Shown here: positions 48,530 to 58,278 of the stretch, in pieces
How positions within the stretch are numbered: the first letter of the stretch is position 1
Layout of the letters: every line of letters starts with the position of its first letter
NCBI RefSeq assembly: GCF_000982415.1
Contig: NZ_LANI01000006.1
Location: 55,296 to 119,295 of the forward strand
Direction of reading: 5' to 3'
Source: Kiloniella litopenaei
GTDB taxonomy: Bacteria > Pseudomonadota > Alphaproteobacteria > Kiloniellales > Kiloniellaceae
Length of the DNA: 64,000 nucleotides
Notes under the pieces: generated by a model
What the model was told of the DNA's origin: nothing
Seen by the model: only the letters and a program-made list of their open reading frames with translations
Databases searched by the model: none
Program-made: the position numbers and the translations under genes

Positions 48530-49630
48530 TTACCGGAATCGTCCGGGATCGAGTGCTTTTATTGTTTCCTCGGGTAGCTGGGAACCTCTCCCCAGGCAGA
48601 TATCCGCGACATACCCAGAAAGAGCAGGCGCAGTTTGAATGCCGTATCCCCCCTGACCCGCGACCCAGATAAAGTCTTCGGCATCAGGAGCAAAGCCGAC
48701 CACAGGTGTTTGATCCTTTACAAAACTGCGCAGACCGGCCCAGCTTTTATCAACCCGTGTGACCGGAGCATTCACAGCCTGTTCATATCTGTAAAGTCCC
48801 TCTGCAAGGACCATATCATCAACGAAAACATCATGTGGTTCCACAGGATCTTCATCGGCAGGGGAAACCATCAGCTTCCCCCCCTCTGGCTTTGCGTACC
48901 ATTGCTCAGACGCACTCGCAAAAAGGGGCCACTTCATGATATCATGTCCATCTGGCGCGGGTAGAAGTGCCGCTGAGCGTCGTTTCGGCACCAGACCAAC
49001 TTTATTCACCTGCGCCATGGCAGCAACTTCATCAGCCCACCCACCAGCAGCATTGATCAGAATTTTTGCTTCATAGATGCCAACGGGTGTTTCCACCTGC
49101 CAAACACCATTGCTTCGAGAAATTTTCTGTGCAGGCGCATTCGTTACGATCTGCCCCCCGTTATGTTTGACAATCCGGGCATAACCCTGCAGCAACCTGT
49201 CGACATCAATGTCCTGCGCCCGCGGCTCGTAAGCAACAGCCGCAATCATTTCCTTTCGCAGGATAGGGACAAGCTCAACAGCCTGATCCGTACTCAGGCT
49301 TTCAATCCCAACTGATCCTTCTAGATAATGGTCCAGCGCCTGGGTTTCAGATTCCGTCGCGACAAGCATAACACCACGCGGCGAAAGAAGACTGTGATCT
49401 GAAATATCTCCGGGCTCTAACAATACTGTTTCAGAGACCGCATTTAACGCCCTTAATGTGGCATTGCCATAATTTCGTATGAAGATCGCAGCACTGCGTC
49501 CGGTAGAGTGATATCCAAAAGCACTCATCGTTTCCAAGACCGTAACACTTGCTTCCGAACTTATTTGGGCCGCAGCTCCTATACCTGCTATTCCCCCACC
49601 GATAACCAGCACATCCGACGTATGTCTCAT
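48530..49630 (-). CDS. FAD-dependent D-amino acid/glycine oxidase-like protein
   Basis: A 366-residue DAO-family flavoprotein. [19 protein letters not shown] binds FAD, GYHSTGRSAAIF follows as in glycine/D-amino acid dehydrogenases, and VAGQGGYGIQTAPALSGYVADI is the C-terminal FAD signature. It would oxidise an amine or amino acid to an imine. Its stop lies 34 bases before ridA, and its start lies five bases past the deacetylase stop. The substrate is unknown but should be an intermediate of the imported compound. Confidence 0.9.
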   Translation of the reverse strand: MRHTSDVLVIGGGIAGIGAAAQISSEASVTVLETMSAFGYHSTGRSAAIFIRNYGNATLRALNAVSETVLLEPGDISDHSLLSPRGVMLVATESETQALDHYLEGSVGIESLSTDQAVELVPILRKEMIAAVAYEPRAQDIDVDRLLQGYARIVKHNGGQIVTNAPAQKISRSNGVWQVETPVGIYEAKILINAAGGWADEVAAMAQVNKVGLVPKRRSAALLPAPDGHDIMKWPLFASASEQWYAKPEGGKLMVSPADEDPVEPHDVFVDDMVLAEGLYRYEQAVNAPVTRVDKSWAGLRSFVKDQTPVVGFAPDAEDFIWVAGQGGYGIQTAPALSGYVADICLGRGSQLPEETIKALDPGRFR

Positions 49631-49635
49631 CCTGT

Positions 49636-50664
49636 TTATAATCCTGTCGTGTCAAACCCGAGTAAAAACGATGTTAGGTTATCTGATAATTCTTCACACA
49701 GATACCCACCTTCCTGTACCAGCAAGACAGGAATACCAAGAGTGTTGATCGCCTTGGCTATTCGGGTAAACCCTGGTGTTGTTATGGAAAAACCCTTTAG
49801 AGGATCTTTTTCGTAGGGATCAAGCCCCAGCGCCACAACCAGCACATCAGCCCCAAATGTATTTACCCGCTCAAGAGCTTTCTCCAAGGCAACAAGATAG
49901 GCATCATCCCCCGTCCCTCGTGGCAACGGCAAATTGAGATTATAACCTTGTCCTTCCCCCTCGCCCCGTTCCTGAGCACTGCCCCAAAAGAATGGATAAA
50001 AACGATCAGGGTCCGCATGTATAGACAGGGTCAGAACATCTTTGCGTTCGTAGAAAATACCTTGGGTCCCATTCCCATGATGAACATCTACGTCCAAAAT
50101 TGCAGGCTTGTGCCCTGATTTCAGAAGCTGTTCGGCTGCGATAGCTGAATTATTAAAGAAGCAAAACCCCCCGGCCATGTCCGCAAAAGCATGGTGTCCG
50201 GGGGGGCGACAAAGGGCATAGGCCGCTTTTTCACCCCCCACAATCAACTCCGCCCCTGTCAAAGCTGTTTGCGCAGACCAGTAAGCAGCTTCCCATGTCC
50301 CTGAAGAAATGGGGCAAGCTGTATCAGCCTGATGATATCCGGCCTGTCCAACTGCAGACTTCGGATAGTTGGCATTTCTGGTCGCAGGATGAATATTTGG
50401 AATGACTTCATCCGAAGCCCCCTCTATTCGCTGCCACCGCTCATGAATATTTTGTAAAAAAGTGATATATTCTGCGGAATGAACCGCTGCAATAGGTGCC
50501 AGACCATGATCAACAGTTTGCACGAGGTCGCACCCCGCAGCCTTTGCACCTTTCAGTAAAAGCTTCACCCGCTCTGGCTGTTCAGGATTAGGAAGCGGCG
50601 TACCATTCGCAAAAAAGTGTTTAGGGTCATGTCTTTTTTGACGCTCATCAAAGACATATTTCAT
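49636..50664 (-). CDS. Acetylpolyamine amidohydrolase-like histone-deacetylase family enzyme
   Basis: A 342-residue zinc hydrolase. His158/His159 lie in RPPGHHAF. Zinc ligands Asp193 and His195 lie in DVDVHHGNG, with Asp282 in GLDPYEKDPL, and the transition-state Tyr321 is in QEGGYL. Spacing and length track the well-studied bacterial acetylpolyamine amidohydrolase (341 residues) with an offset of about two. It would remove an acetyl group from an N-acetylated amine. In this operon the substrate is probably the imported polyamine-like compound or an acetylated intermediate of it. Confidence 0.9.
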   Translation of the reverse strand: MKYVFDERQKRHDPKHFFANGTPLPNPEQPERVKLLLKGAKAAGCDLVQTVDHGLAPIAAVHSAEYITFLQNIHERWQRIEGASDEVIPNIHPATRNANYPKSAVGQAGYHQADTACPISSGTWEAAYWSAQTALTGAELIVGGEKAAYALCRPPGHHAFADMAGGFCFFNNSAIAAEQLLKSGHKPAILDVDVHHGNGTQGIFYERKDVLTLSIHADPDRFYPFFWGSAQERGEGEGQGYNLNLPLPRGTGDDAYLVALEKALERVNTFGADVLVVALGLDPYEKDPLKGFSITTPGFTRIAKAINTLGIPVLLVQEGGYLCEELSDNLTSFLLGFDTTGL

Positions 50665-50752
50665 ATTTTACCTCTAGCATTTTGCATGTATTTTTTTTGG
50701 GTATATGTTTTGTTTGACCACATAATTCGTCGTGGACAGGTACTGATAATAT

Positions 50753-51685
50753 TCATGCCAGAATGTTGACATCCTTCTTCCCCTTCAACTGAAGGAGACG
50801 ACGCGCGTCATCTGCGGTCGCGACCTCACGGCCCAGATTTTCGACAATCTCTCTGACCTTTACGACCTGTTGCGCGTTTGATGCAGCCAATTCCCCCCTT
50901 GCAATCGTCAGATTATCTTCTAAACCGACCCGGACATGCCCCCCCATAGCTGCCGACATCGCAGCCATTCGCATCTGATACCGTCCTGCGGCCAATACCG
51001 AGAAGGCATAATTATCACCAAAAAGTTTATCAGCTATTCGTTTCATATGAGTGAGGTTCTCAGGGTCTGCCCCCATTCCCCCCAAGACTCCAAAAACAAA
51101 CTGGATAAAAAGTGGTCCGCGCACCAGTCCACGGCTGACGAAATGTTCAAGCATATAAAGATGCCCCAGATCATAGCACTCAAACTCAAACCGAGTGCCA
51201 CGCTTTTCCCCCATTTCAGAAAGAATAAAAGCAATATCCCGTGGGGTATTTTTAAACACCAGATCATCAGAGTTCACCAGAAACGATCTTTCCCAATCGT
51301 ACTTCCAGTCTTTTATGCGTTCAGCAGCAGGATATAGCGCAAAGTTCATACTCCCCATATTCAATGAACACATCTCAGGCTCAATCTGCAAAGGGGCAGC
51401 CAAGCGATTCTCCAAAGACATCAGGGCACTGCCCCCGGTAGATAAGTTCAACACGGCATCGGATTGCCGATTGATATCCGGCAAAAATCCCATGAAATTC
51501 TCATAGGAGGATGATGGTTTCCCCGTTTCCGGGTCTCTGGCGTGCAGATGAATAATCGCGGCCCCGGCTTCTGCTGCCGTAATTGACTGGGCAGCAATAT
51601 TTTCGCCAGTGATGGGAAGATAAGGCGACATAGACGGCGTGTGGATGGAACCTGTTATGGCACAGCTGATGATAATCTTGCTCAT
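50753..51685 (-). CDS. BKACE family beta-keto acid cleavage enzyme (DUF849)
   Basis: A 310-residue TIM-barrel enzyme. It begins ISCAITGSIHTPSMSPYLP and has the metal-binding HLHARDP (His46, His48), LNLSTGG, YDLGHLYMLEHF and HVRVGLEDN (Glu256). The family, typified by Kce of lysine fermentation, transfers the acetyl part of a beta-keto acid to acetyl-CoA and releases acetoacetate plus a new acyl-CoA. Members act on 3-keto-5-aminohexanoate, dehydrocarnitine and other beta-keto acids, so the substrate is open. It overlaps the aminotransferase by four bases. Confidence 0.92.
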   Translation of the reverse strand: MSKIIISCAITGSIHTPSMSPYLPITGENIAAQSITAAEAGAAIIHLHARDPETGKPSSSYENFMGFLPDINRQSDAVLNLSTGGSALMSLENRLAAPLQIEPEMCSLNMGSMNFALYPAAERIKDWKYDWERSFLVNSDDLVFKNTPRDIAFILSEMGEKRGTRFEFECYDLGHLYMLEHFVSRGLVRGPLFIQFVFGVLGGMGADPENLTHMKRIADKLFGDNYAFSVLAAGRYQMRMAAMSAAMGGHVRVGLEDNLTIARGELAASNAQQVVKVREIVENLGREVATADDARRLLQLKGKKDVNILA

Positions 51686-53046
51686 AAACCGCCCTGCTTT
51701 TTCATATAGGGGGCAACTTCGCGTTCAAAAGTGTCGAGAGATTTGACCAACAATGCCATAATCTCCTCCACTTGAGATTCAGAGGTTATCATAGGGGGGC
51801 ACACCAGGAAGTGATCCCCTTCCAAACCACCACGGGTTCGCCGTGAATAAATAATCAAACCATTGCTGTAGGCAATTTCAACCAGCCTATTAAAAGCAGA
51901 TATTTCACGAGGAAGCGGTTGCATTGTTTCCCGATCACTCACCAATTCAAAAGCAAGAAGCAGCCCCATCCCCCGAACATCACCAATAAAGGAATAGCGC
52001 TCCATCAACCCGCTCAAATGATGCTTCAGAATGTCCCCGACCTTTTCAGCATTTGCTAACAGGCCTTGAGCCTCAATTTGCTCAATCACAGCAAGTCCCG
52101 CGGAACAGGCTAGCGGGTTACCTGCATAGGTAAATCCATGTAAAAAGCCTCCATCGGCCAATACAGCATCAACAATATCATTGTGCGCAACCATCGCGCC
52201 AAGCGGCGCATATCCCGCTGAAAACCCTTTGGAAAAAACAAGTATGTCAGGGGAGACACCCCAGTGTTCCCCGGCAAAGAACCGTCCGGTTCGACCACCG
52301 CCGGTCATAACTTCATCATGGATCAAAAGGATATTATATTCTGTGCAGATCTCACGAATGCGTTCCATATAGCCCGCAGGCGGCACCAATGCCCCGCTAG
52401 AAGCCCCCCCGATCGGCTCAACAATGAAAGCCAAAACACTCTCGGGCCCTTCTTCTTGAATACAGGTCTCCAGCATATCTGCATAATAACGTCCTGTGGC
52501 AGGATCATCCGGATCACGCCCGTCAAGATAGGCCGTTGGAGCCGGAATCTTTGGCATTTCCTGCATCATCGGATCAAAGGGTTGGGTCAACGATGTATAG
52601 CCTGTCAACGCCAGTGCACCCAAAGTGCATCCATGATAACTAGGAAAGCGCGAGATCACCTTCCAGCGTTTGCCTTGACCAATGGAAAGTGCGTATTGCC
52701 GTGCAAGCTTAATCGCACTCTCCACTGCTTCGGAACCACCGGAGACAAAGAAAACCTTATCCAAACCCTCTGGCGACAAAGCCGCGACTTTGCTTGCCAG
52801 AAGTTCAGCAGGTTCCGTTTCGAAATGCAGACGATAGCCAAATGTTGATTTATCCATTTGTCTGCGCATTGCTTCCAACACCGTTTCATTCGAATGACCA
52901 ATGTTGCAAACCATCGCCCCTGATGATCCATCTAGAAAACGGTTGCCATCAACATCCCACATGTAAATCCCCCTGGCTTGGTCCAGAACCGGCCGGCGAC
53001 CATGTGATTGATAAAAGAGATGGCTTTGTCTTGCTTTTTTCATCAA
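51682..53046 (-). CDS. Class III PLP-dependent aminotransferase
   Basis: A 454-residue omega-aminotransferase. It has FLDGSSGAMVCNIGHSNETV, FVSGGSEAVESAIKLARQY, HGCTLGALALTG, the PLP-Asp in LLIHDEVMTGGGRTG and the Schiff-base Lys in ILVFSKGFSAGYAPLGAM. Enzymes of this class move the terminal amine of polyamines, GABA, beta-alanine or similar compounds to pyruvate or 2-oxoglutarate. It overlaps the ABC ATPase upstream and the BKACE gene downstream by four bases each. Its product may be the beta-keto acid cleaved next. Confidence 0.92.
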   Translation of the reverse strand: MMKKARQSHLFYQSHGRRPVLDQARGIYMWDVDGNRFLDGSSGAMVCNIGHSNETVLEAMRRQMDKSTFGYRLHFETEPAELLASKVAALSPEGLDKVFFVSGGSEAVESAIKLARQYALSIGQGKRWKVISRFPSYHGCTLGALALTGYTSLTQPFDPMMQEMPKIPAPTAYLDGRDPDDPATGRYYADMLETCIQEEGPESVLAFIVEPIGGASSGALVPPAGYMERIREICTEYNILLIHDEVMTGGGRTGRFFAGEHWGVSPDILVFSKGFSAGYAPLGAMVAHNDIVDAVLADGGFLHGFTYAGNPLACSAGLAVIEQIEAQGLLANAEKVGDILKHHLSGLMERYSFIGDVRGMGLLLAFELVSDRETMQPLPREISAFNRLVEIAYSNGLIIYSRRTRGGLEGDHFLVCPPMITSESQVEEIMALLVKSLDTFEREVAPYMKKQGGL

Positions 53047-54125
53047 CTGTCTTCCCTCAAAACAACACAGTCCTGAGGTCTGAAACGTATTGAGACAGTC
53101 TCACCTTCATTAAACGGACGATCTTCTATCATGTTAAGGGCCTGTAACTGTAAATCACCCACACGTACAAAATACCGCACGGCCTGCCCTTGATAATCAA
53201 CAGTTTCAACAACGGCCTCTACACTCATGCGTTGATCAGGCGATGCATCGACAGGTACAAGACAAAGTTTTTCTGCACGAATAACAAGTTTGGCTGGTTT
53301 ATGGGCGGCTATGTCCGCTGCTTTCTCACGAGGGACGCTCACCACACCTAACTGTCCCGCGTTGACCAAAACTCTTTCTTTATCTGCTTTTTCACATTCA
53401 ACCGGGAGAATGTTCGAACTTCCGAGGAAATCAGCCACAAAAGTACTACGGGGATTATCGTACACATCCTTCGGCGCCCCCACCTGTTCGATACGCCCCC
53501 CGGACATCACAACCAGTTTGTCTGACATTGCCAAAGCTTCCGATTGATCATGCGTGACAAAAACCGTGGTAATTCCAATTTTTTCCTGAATACGTTTAAG
53601 CTCAATCCGCATATCTTCGCGAAGATTGGCATCTAGCGCAGAAAGCGGCTCATCAAGCAACAATACATCCGGGTTGATCACAATAGATCGTGCCAGAGCA
53701 ATACGTTGCTGTTGCCCCCCTGACAGTTGACTAGGATAGCGATCACCCAGATCAGGAAGCTGAACCAGATCGAGCGCATCCTTCACCCGATGTTCAACTT
53801 CTGCCGCAGGAACTTTACGATATTTCAGCCCAAAGGCGACGTTTTCATAAATCGTCTTGTGCGGAAACAAGGCATAGTTCTGGAAAACGATCCCAAGATT
53901 TCTTTTGTGGATCGGAATATTATTAACCAACTGATCCCCGATACTTATTTCACCTTCGGATGGATCAAGCAGACCAGCAATCATTCGTAGTGTCGTGGTT
54001 TTCCCGCAACCCGATGGGCCAAGTAAAGTAACAAAGCTACCCTCGGGAATATCCAACACCAGAGGGTGGACAGCCGTAAAACCGGCAAAGCGTTTGGCAA
54101 CGTTTCTCAAGCTGACGGAACTCAC
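53043..54125 (-). CDS. PotA-like ABC transporter ATP-binding protein
   Basis: A 360-residue ATPase. It has Walker A LGPSGCGKTTTLRMIAG, Q-loop FQNYALFPH, signature LSGGQQQRIALARSI, Walker B VLLLDEPLSALD, the switch His in VFVTHDQSEAL and a C-terminal TOBE-type domain (~240-355). This architecture fits polyamine/opine/putrescine-type importers and works with the two permeases upstream. It is coupled to the aminotransferase by a four-base overlap. Confidence 0.94.
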   Translation of the reverse strand: MSSVSLRNVAKRFAGFTAVHPLVLDIPEGSFVTLLGPSGCGKTTTLRMIAGLLDPSEGEISIGDQLVNNIPIHKRNLGIVFQNYALFPHKTIYENVAFGLKYRKVPAAEVEHRVKDALDLVQLPDLGDRYPSQLSGGQQQRIALARSIVINPDVLLLDEPLSALDANLREDMRIELKRIQEKIGITTVFVTHDQSEALAMSDKLVVMSGGRIEQVGAPKDVYDNPRSTFVADFLGSSNILPVECEKADKERVLVNAGQLGVVSVPREKAADIAAHKPAKLVIRAEKLCLVPVDASPDQRMSVEAVVETVDYQGQAVRYFVRVGDLQLQALNMIEDRPFNEGETVSIRFRPQDCVVLREDS

Positions 54126-54215
54126 AGCAGATCTCCAGAAACTGAACGTATTTAAAGAGCCTCTCTGCCGTAGAAGCTACGGCAGAGAGAAGAGTTGGAA
54201 GGCAAAATCAGGTGT

Positions 54216-55355
54216 TTAATAACCCTTTTGAATACGCCCAAACTGTTTGGACCATGCCTGTTGGTTACCATTCCAATAGTCAGATTTGGCAAAGGTCAGC
54301 CCCGAAAGGGTTCCCGTTGGATCAAAGGCTGGTAAGGTCGGAATTTTCTTGCCAAGATCGACTTTTGCCGGGTCTAGGGCAGGTGGATAGTTTTGTCCCT
54401 CAGCAACAGCGACAGACGCCTCTTTAGACAACATGAAGTTCAAAAGCTGTTCGCTCTCTTCCATAGGTGAGCCTTTGAGCACAAAAAGGCATTCCTGCCA
54501 CCCGAAACCATTCGGTGGATCCATGTAACCGATATCATGCCCCTGTTCTTGTAGGGCGAAGACCCGTCCTGACCATGCTTCAGTGACATAGATTTCTTCT
54601 TCCGCAAGAAGAGACATCAGTTCAGCCCCTGATCCCCAGTATTTCAGAAGCAGATCACGATGTGTCCGGATTGCCTCCCAGATCGCATCCATGTCGGTCG
54701 CGTTGTTCGGGTCCTGTCCGGTCTGAAGAGACGCATACCAAATCCGGGTGCGCCAATCACTCCATCCACCAATTTTACCTTTCAGGCGTTCATCAAGCAG
54801 AATCTTTGCACCCTTTTCCTTCATCTCGTCATCGGAAATGTGTTTGCGATTATAGGCAATACCTGTTGTTCCATAATCAAAAGGAACACAAGAAAGTGTG
54901 CCATCCGTTACCTCTCGGAAAACATCAACCAGCTTCGGAATGACATTTTTAAGGTTCGGAATATTTTTTTCATTCAAGGTACTTGTCAGGCCCAGCTCAT
55001 GATAGCGGGCGTAATCAAAGACCCCTGATAGATGGGCAATATTATATTCGCCTGTCTGGCTGGCTTTTACTCGGGAAATATATTCATCACCGCTCCCAAA
55101 GGTGCCGTCCACAACCTTGACACCCGTTTCTTTGGTAAAGGGGTCAAACGCATGTTTACGGAGGGCTTCGGATACCACACCACCCCAACCATCAAAACGG
55201 ACTTCCTTAACCGCGGATAGAGCATTTTTGGCAAAAGGAGTACTGACACCATATGCCAACCCGGCGGCCCCGATCAGCCCCAGAAAAGAGCGTCGATCCA
55301 AATCACCATTTTTATAACGATCAAGCAAACGGTCATATCTTTTTGAATTGTCCAT
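54216..55355 (-). CDS. PotD/PotF-like periplasmic binding protein with Tat signal
   Basis: A 379-residue extracellular solute-binding protein. The N-terminus contains DRRSFLGLIGAAGLAYG, a twin-arginine signal, so it is probably exported folded. The mature part follows the spermidine/putrescine-binding pattern (VRFDGWGGVVSEALRKHAFDP, CVPFDYGTTGIAYN, EEEIYVTEAWSGRVFAL). It captures the substrate for the PotABC-like importer. It sits between the permease and ATPase genes with gaps of 66 and 90 bases. Confidence 0.92.
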   Translation of the reverse strand: MDNSKRYDRLLDRYKNGDLDRRSFLGLIGAAGLAYGVSTPFAKNALSAVKEVRFDGWGGVVSEALRKHAFDPFTKETGVKVVDGTFGSGDEYISRVKASQTGEYNIAHLSGVFDYARYHELGLTSTLNEKNIPNLKNVIPKLVDVFREVTDGTLSCVPFDYGTTGIAYNRKHISDDEMKEKGAKILLDERLKGKIGGWSDWRTRIWYASLQTGQDPNNATDMDAIWEAIRTHRDLLLKYWGSGAELMSLLAEEEIYVTEAWSGRVFALQEQGHDIGYMDPPNGFGWQECLFVLKGSPMEESEQLLNFMLSKEASVAVAEGQNYPPALDPAKVDLGKKIPTLPAFDPTGTLSGLTFAKSDYWNGNQQAWSKQFGRIQKGY

Positions 55356-55421
55356 GATTTCTTCTCTCTGTTTTAAGGGTTATTATTTTTATGACGTTCA
55401 AGAACTAAACTTGTTGAGGGA

Positions 55422-56204
55422 TCAGGTTTGTTTCGCGGCAATACGCCGGGCAATACCAAGCCCGATCAGGGGTAATCCCACCGTCAGGATAATCATGACG
55501 GACCCCAGTGCGTTGATTTCCGGAGAAATCGAATTCCGCAGCATTGAGAAAATTTGCGTCGGCACAGTCTCGATCCCTCCCGGTTTCCAGAAAAGGGTTC
55601 CGGTAATGTCATCAAAACTGATCGTGAAAGCGAAGAGCATCCCCGCAAAAATAGCTGGTGCAAGCAAGGGAAGCGTTATGGTCAGGAAAGCTTGGATCGG
55701 ATTGGCCCCAAGGCTCATCGCGGCTTCTTCATAATCTTTGCGAATACTGACAAGACGCGCCTGAACAACAAGAACAACAAAAGGCAGGGTAAAGATCACA
55801 TGCCCCAACAGCAGCAAGAAAAAGCTTTTGTGCAAAGACAGAAAATTAAGGAAAAGCAAAAGAGCAACGGCAAGAACAACCTCTGGCACCAAAACCGGTG
55901 CAATCAAAAGTGTTGAGATAAAATCCCGCCCGGGCACTTTATAACGCACGAGCGCCAGACTGGCGAGAACCCCTAAAAAAGTTGAAATTAAAGCCGTCAA
56001 AGCCCCCAGTATCATTGACGTTTTGAACGCTCTTAGAATTGCTTCGTTTTCCCAAAGCTCAATAAACCAGCGAAAAGAAAAACCCGTCACCGGAAAACTG
56101 CCAAACTGATTGCTGTTAAAGCTCAGCAAAACAACGACAGCAACGGGCAGAAACATGAACAGATAAACAACAGCTGTCCAAGCTCGAATAACCGACCATC
56201 CCAT
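55422..56204 (-). CDS. PotC-like ABC transporter permease
   Basis: A 260-residue inner-membrane permease with six predicted helices. The coupling loop motif YEEAAMSLGANPIQAFLTITLP (EAA loop) contacts the ATPase. The start at 56204 (MGWSVIRAW) overlaps the PotB-like stop by one base (TAATG); a longer open frame adds 37 residues with no membrane-protein character and is rejected. Confidence 0.93.
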   Translation of the reverse strand: MGWSVIRAWTAVVYLFMFLPVAVVVLLSFNSNQFGSFPVTGFSFRWFIELWENEAILRAFKTSMILGALTALISTFLGVLASLALVRYKVPGRDFISTLLIAPVLVPEVVLAVALLLFLNFLSLHKSFFLLLLGHVIFTLPFVVLVVQARLVSIRKDYEEAAMSLGANPIQAFLTITLPLLAPAIFAGMLFAFTISFDDITGTLFWKPGGIETVPTQIFSMLRNSISPEINALGSVMIILTVGLPLIGLGIARRIAAKQT

Positions 56205-57070
56205 TAGCTTAACCCCTTCATGAGCTGTGACATCCCAAAGAAACGGTTGTAGATAAAGATCAAAGTCCCCAATACCGCGACAAGAACAAGTGAAAGTGCT
56301 GACCCTAACGGCCAATCCAGCTGTGTGATAATCGCTTCAAACACCAAATTGGCAAACATAGCGTCGGTGGGACCGCCCAAGATCAAGGGCGTGATATAAG
56401 TGCCCGCACCAAGGACAAAACAGAGCAACCCACCCGCAGCCAAACCGGGAAGTGATAGAGGCAACGTAACCTCCAGAAAGCTTTGCCATCTGGTGGAACC
56501 CAACGAACAGGCTGCATCTTCCAGCGTTTCGTCAATGCCTTCGACGCTGACGTAAATGTTAAGGATCATAAAGGGCAGTAAGAAATGGATTAGCCCCAGA
56601 ATAACAGTCACTTCATTATAAAGAAGCTGGAGAGGCTCCGAAATAAGCCCCGTTGTAAGCAGCAGGGAATTCAATGCCCCGGAAACACCCAAAATATTGA
56701 TCCAGGACATGGTTCGAATTATGTAACTGATCCAAAACGGCAACATCAGGCACATCAATAACATTGCCTTGTTCCTGCGGGAACGCGCAATGAAGTACGC
56801 TGCAGGATATCCCAATATCGCACAAAGCACCGTCGTGATCGTTGCGATCTTCAACGTATTAAACAGGATGTCCCGATAAAAAGGATCAGTGAGAACTTCA
56901 GCCCAGTTGGTCAAATAAAATCCCGGCTGATCCGCCCCACTTGCTGTTCGTAACCAAAATGAATAAACGACAACAAAGATTACCGGCACTACCAAAAGAA
57001 AAAATATGGTTGTTAAAGCCGGAGAAAGCAGCAACCACGGACGCCGCGCCTCTCGTTTCTCTTGTGTCAT
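56204..57070 (-). CDS. PotB-like ABC transporter permease
   Basis: A 288-residue permease with six helices, including LLLSPALTTIFFLLVVPVIF near the start, and the EAA loop LEDAACSLGSTRWQSFLEVTLP. It is the first gene of the catabolic operon. The ATG at 57070 has AGGG about 8 bases upstream and is preferred over one six codons earlier. A LysR gene is divergent 230 bases away. Confidence 0.92.
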   Translation of the reverse strand: MTQEKREARRPWLLLSPALTTIFFLLVVPVIFVVVYSFWLRTASGADQPGFYLTNWAEVLTDPFYRDILFNTLKIATITTVLCAILGYPAAYFIARSRRNKAMLLMCLMLPFWISYIIRTMSWINILGVSGALNSLLLTTGLISEPLQLLYNEVTVILGLIHFLLPFMILNIYVSVEGIDETLEDAACSLGSTRWQSFLEVTLPLSLPGLAAGGLLCFVLGAGTYITPLILGGPTDAMFANLVFEAIITQLDWPLGSALSLVLVAVLGTLIFIYNRFFGMSQLMKGLS

Positions 57071-57300
57071 AGATCTACCCTGTTTCATTTAGACGTGCCC
57101 TTTTGGGACAAAGGCTCTGGCGGCCTCTTGAATAAAACGTCTTTCTTCGCCCTTAGCTTTATTACTTTTGTATCGGCATTTCTTTGTGTCGCCTGAAATG
57201 GAATTAAATTGAATCGAACAGACTTGCCTTGTTTTTTCTCCCCAAAGCCTCTCAAATCGCGTAGCATTGAGCAAATAGATAGTTAGAATTGTGAGTATTG

Positions 57301-58278
57301 ATGAAATTTATGGCAAACATGTCATCAACGGATAGCGCTGAAAAACTTGCCCGTGATATGGATTGGAACCTGCTAAGAACTTTTGTTGTTCTCGCTAAAT
57401 CGCGCAGTATAACCGAAGCCGCAGACACAATGCGTTTGAAACAACCAACAGTTTCAAGCGCACTCAAAAGGCTGGAAGACAGGCTTGGCAAACGCCTAAT
57501 AGACAGATCACCAGGAAACTTCCGCCTGACAAAAGCTGGTGAGTTATTGGAAAAAGAAGCAATTGAGATACATGGGGCAATACTCCGTCTCAGTACCCTG
57601 ATGCGTGAAACGGTAGATGAGGTCAGGGGTCATGTCCAAATCGCCATGGCCAGTCATGTAATCTGTCCCTTGTTTGACAACACCCTGACTGAATTCCACA
57701 AAACCCATCCTCTTGGCACCTTGTCCATTGATATATCAGCCAGTCGCTATGCAATTGACAAAGTCATGTCCCGCCAGGCTTCCATAGCCATTTGCCTCGT
57801 AAAAGACAAAAACCCCGCACTTGAATACAAACGCCTTTTCAGAGAATATTTTGGCTTGTTCTGTGGCCCTTCTCACCCTCTCTTTGGGTTAGAGAACCTT
57901 CGCAAAACTGATCTGGCGGGACACTCCACCGTCAGTTTTGTCACAGATCATATGAGCGAAGCTCTCAGGCAAGTCACCTTAATGCGTGCAGATGCAGATT
58001 TGGAAGACCGGGTTGTTGGTACCTCTGCCAATCTAGAAGAAGTCAGAAGATTGATTATCGCCGGCCTTGGTATAGGACCATTACCAATTCACGTCGTCAA
58101 ACGCGACATAGACGACGGTCACCTGTGGCGTCTGCCACCCTATGACGCCCCCCCTGCGGTCGATGTCTATGCCGTTTGGAATCCGAAAGCGCGCCTGAAC
58201 CGGGCCGAACAGGCCTTTCTTGATATGCTTCTGGCCCAAATAGATACAACCCCGATGTCAGAACGCGAATATGTCTAA
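57301..58278 (+). CDS. LysR family regulator, divergent to the catabolic operon
   Basis: A 325-residue regulator, with alternative starts at TTG 57298 and ATG 57310. The winged helix has WNLLRTFVVLAKSRSITEAADTM and LKQPTVSSALKRLEDRLGKRL. The inducer-binding domain follows (residues ~105-310). LysR proteins usually activate the divergent operon on binding a pathway intermediate, so it should control the PotABCD-like/aminotransferase/BKACE genes. The shared 57071-57300 region is AT-rich and contains ATTCAATTTAATTCC-like sequence, but I could not define a firm T-N11-A box. Confidence 0.9.
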   Translation: MKFMANMSSTDSAEKLARDMDWNLLRTFVVLAKSRSITEAADTMRLKQPTVSSALKRLEDRLGKRLIDRSPGNFRLTKAGELLEKEAIEIHGAILRLSTLMRETVDEVRGHVQIAMASHVICPLFDNTLTEFHKTHPLGTLSIDISASRYAIDKVMSRQASIAICLVKDKNPALEYKRLFREYFGLFCGPSHPLFGLENLRKTDLAGHSTVSFVTDHMSEALRQVTLMRADADLEDRVVGTSANLEEVRRLIIAGLGIGPLPIHVVKRDIDDGHLWRLPPYDAPPAVDVYAVWNPKARLNRAEQAFLDMLLAQIDTTPMSEREYV

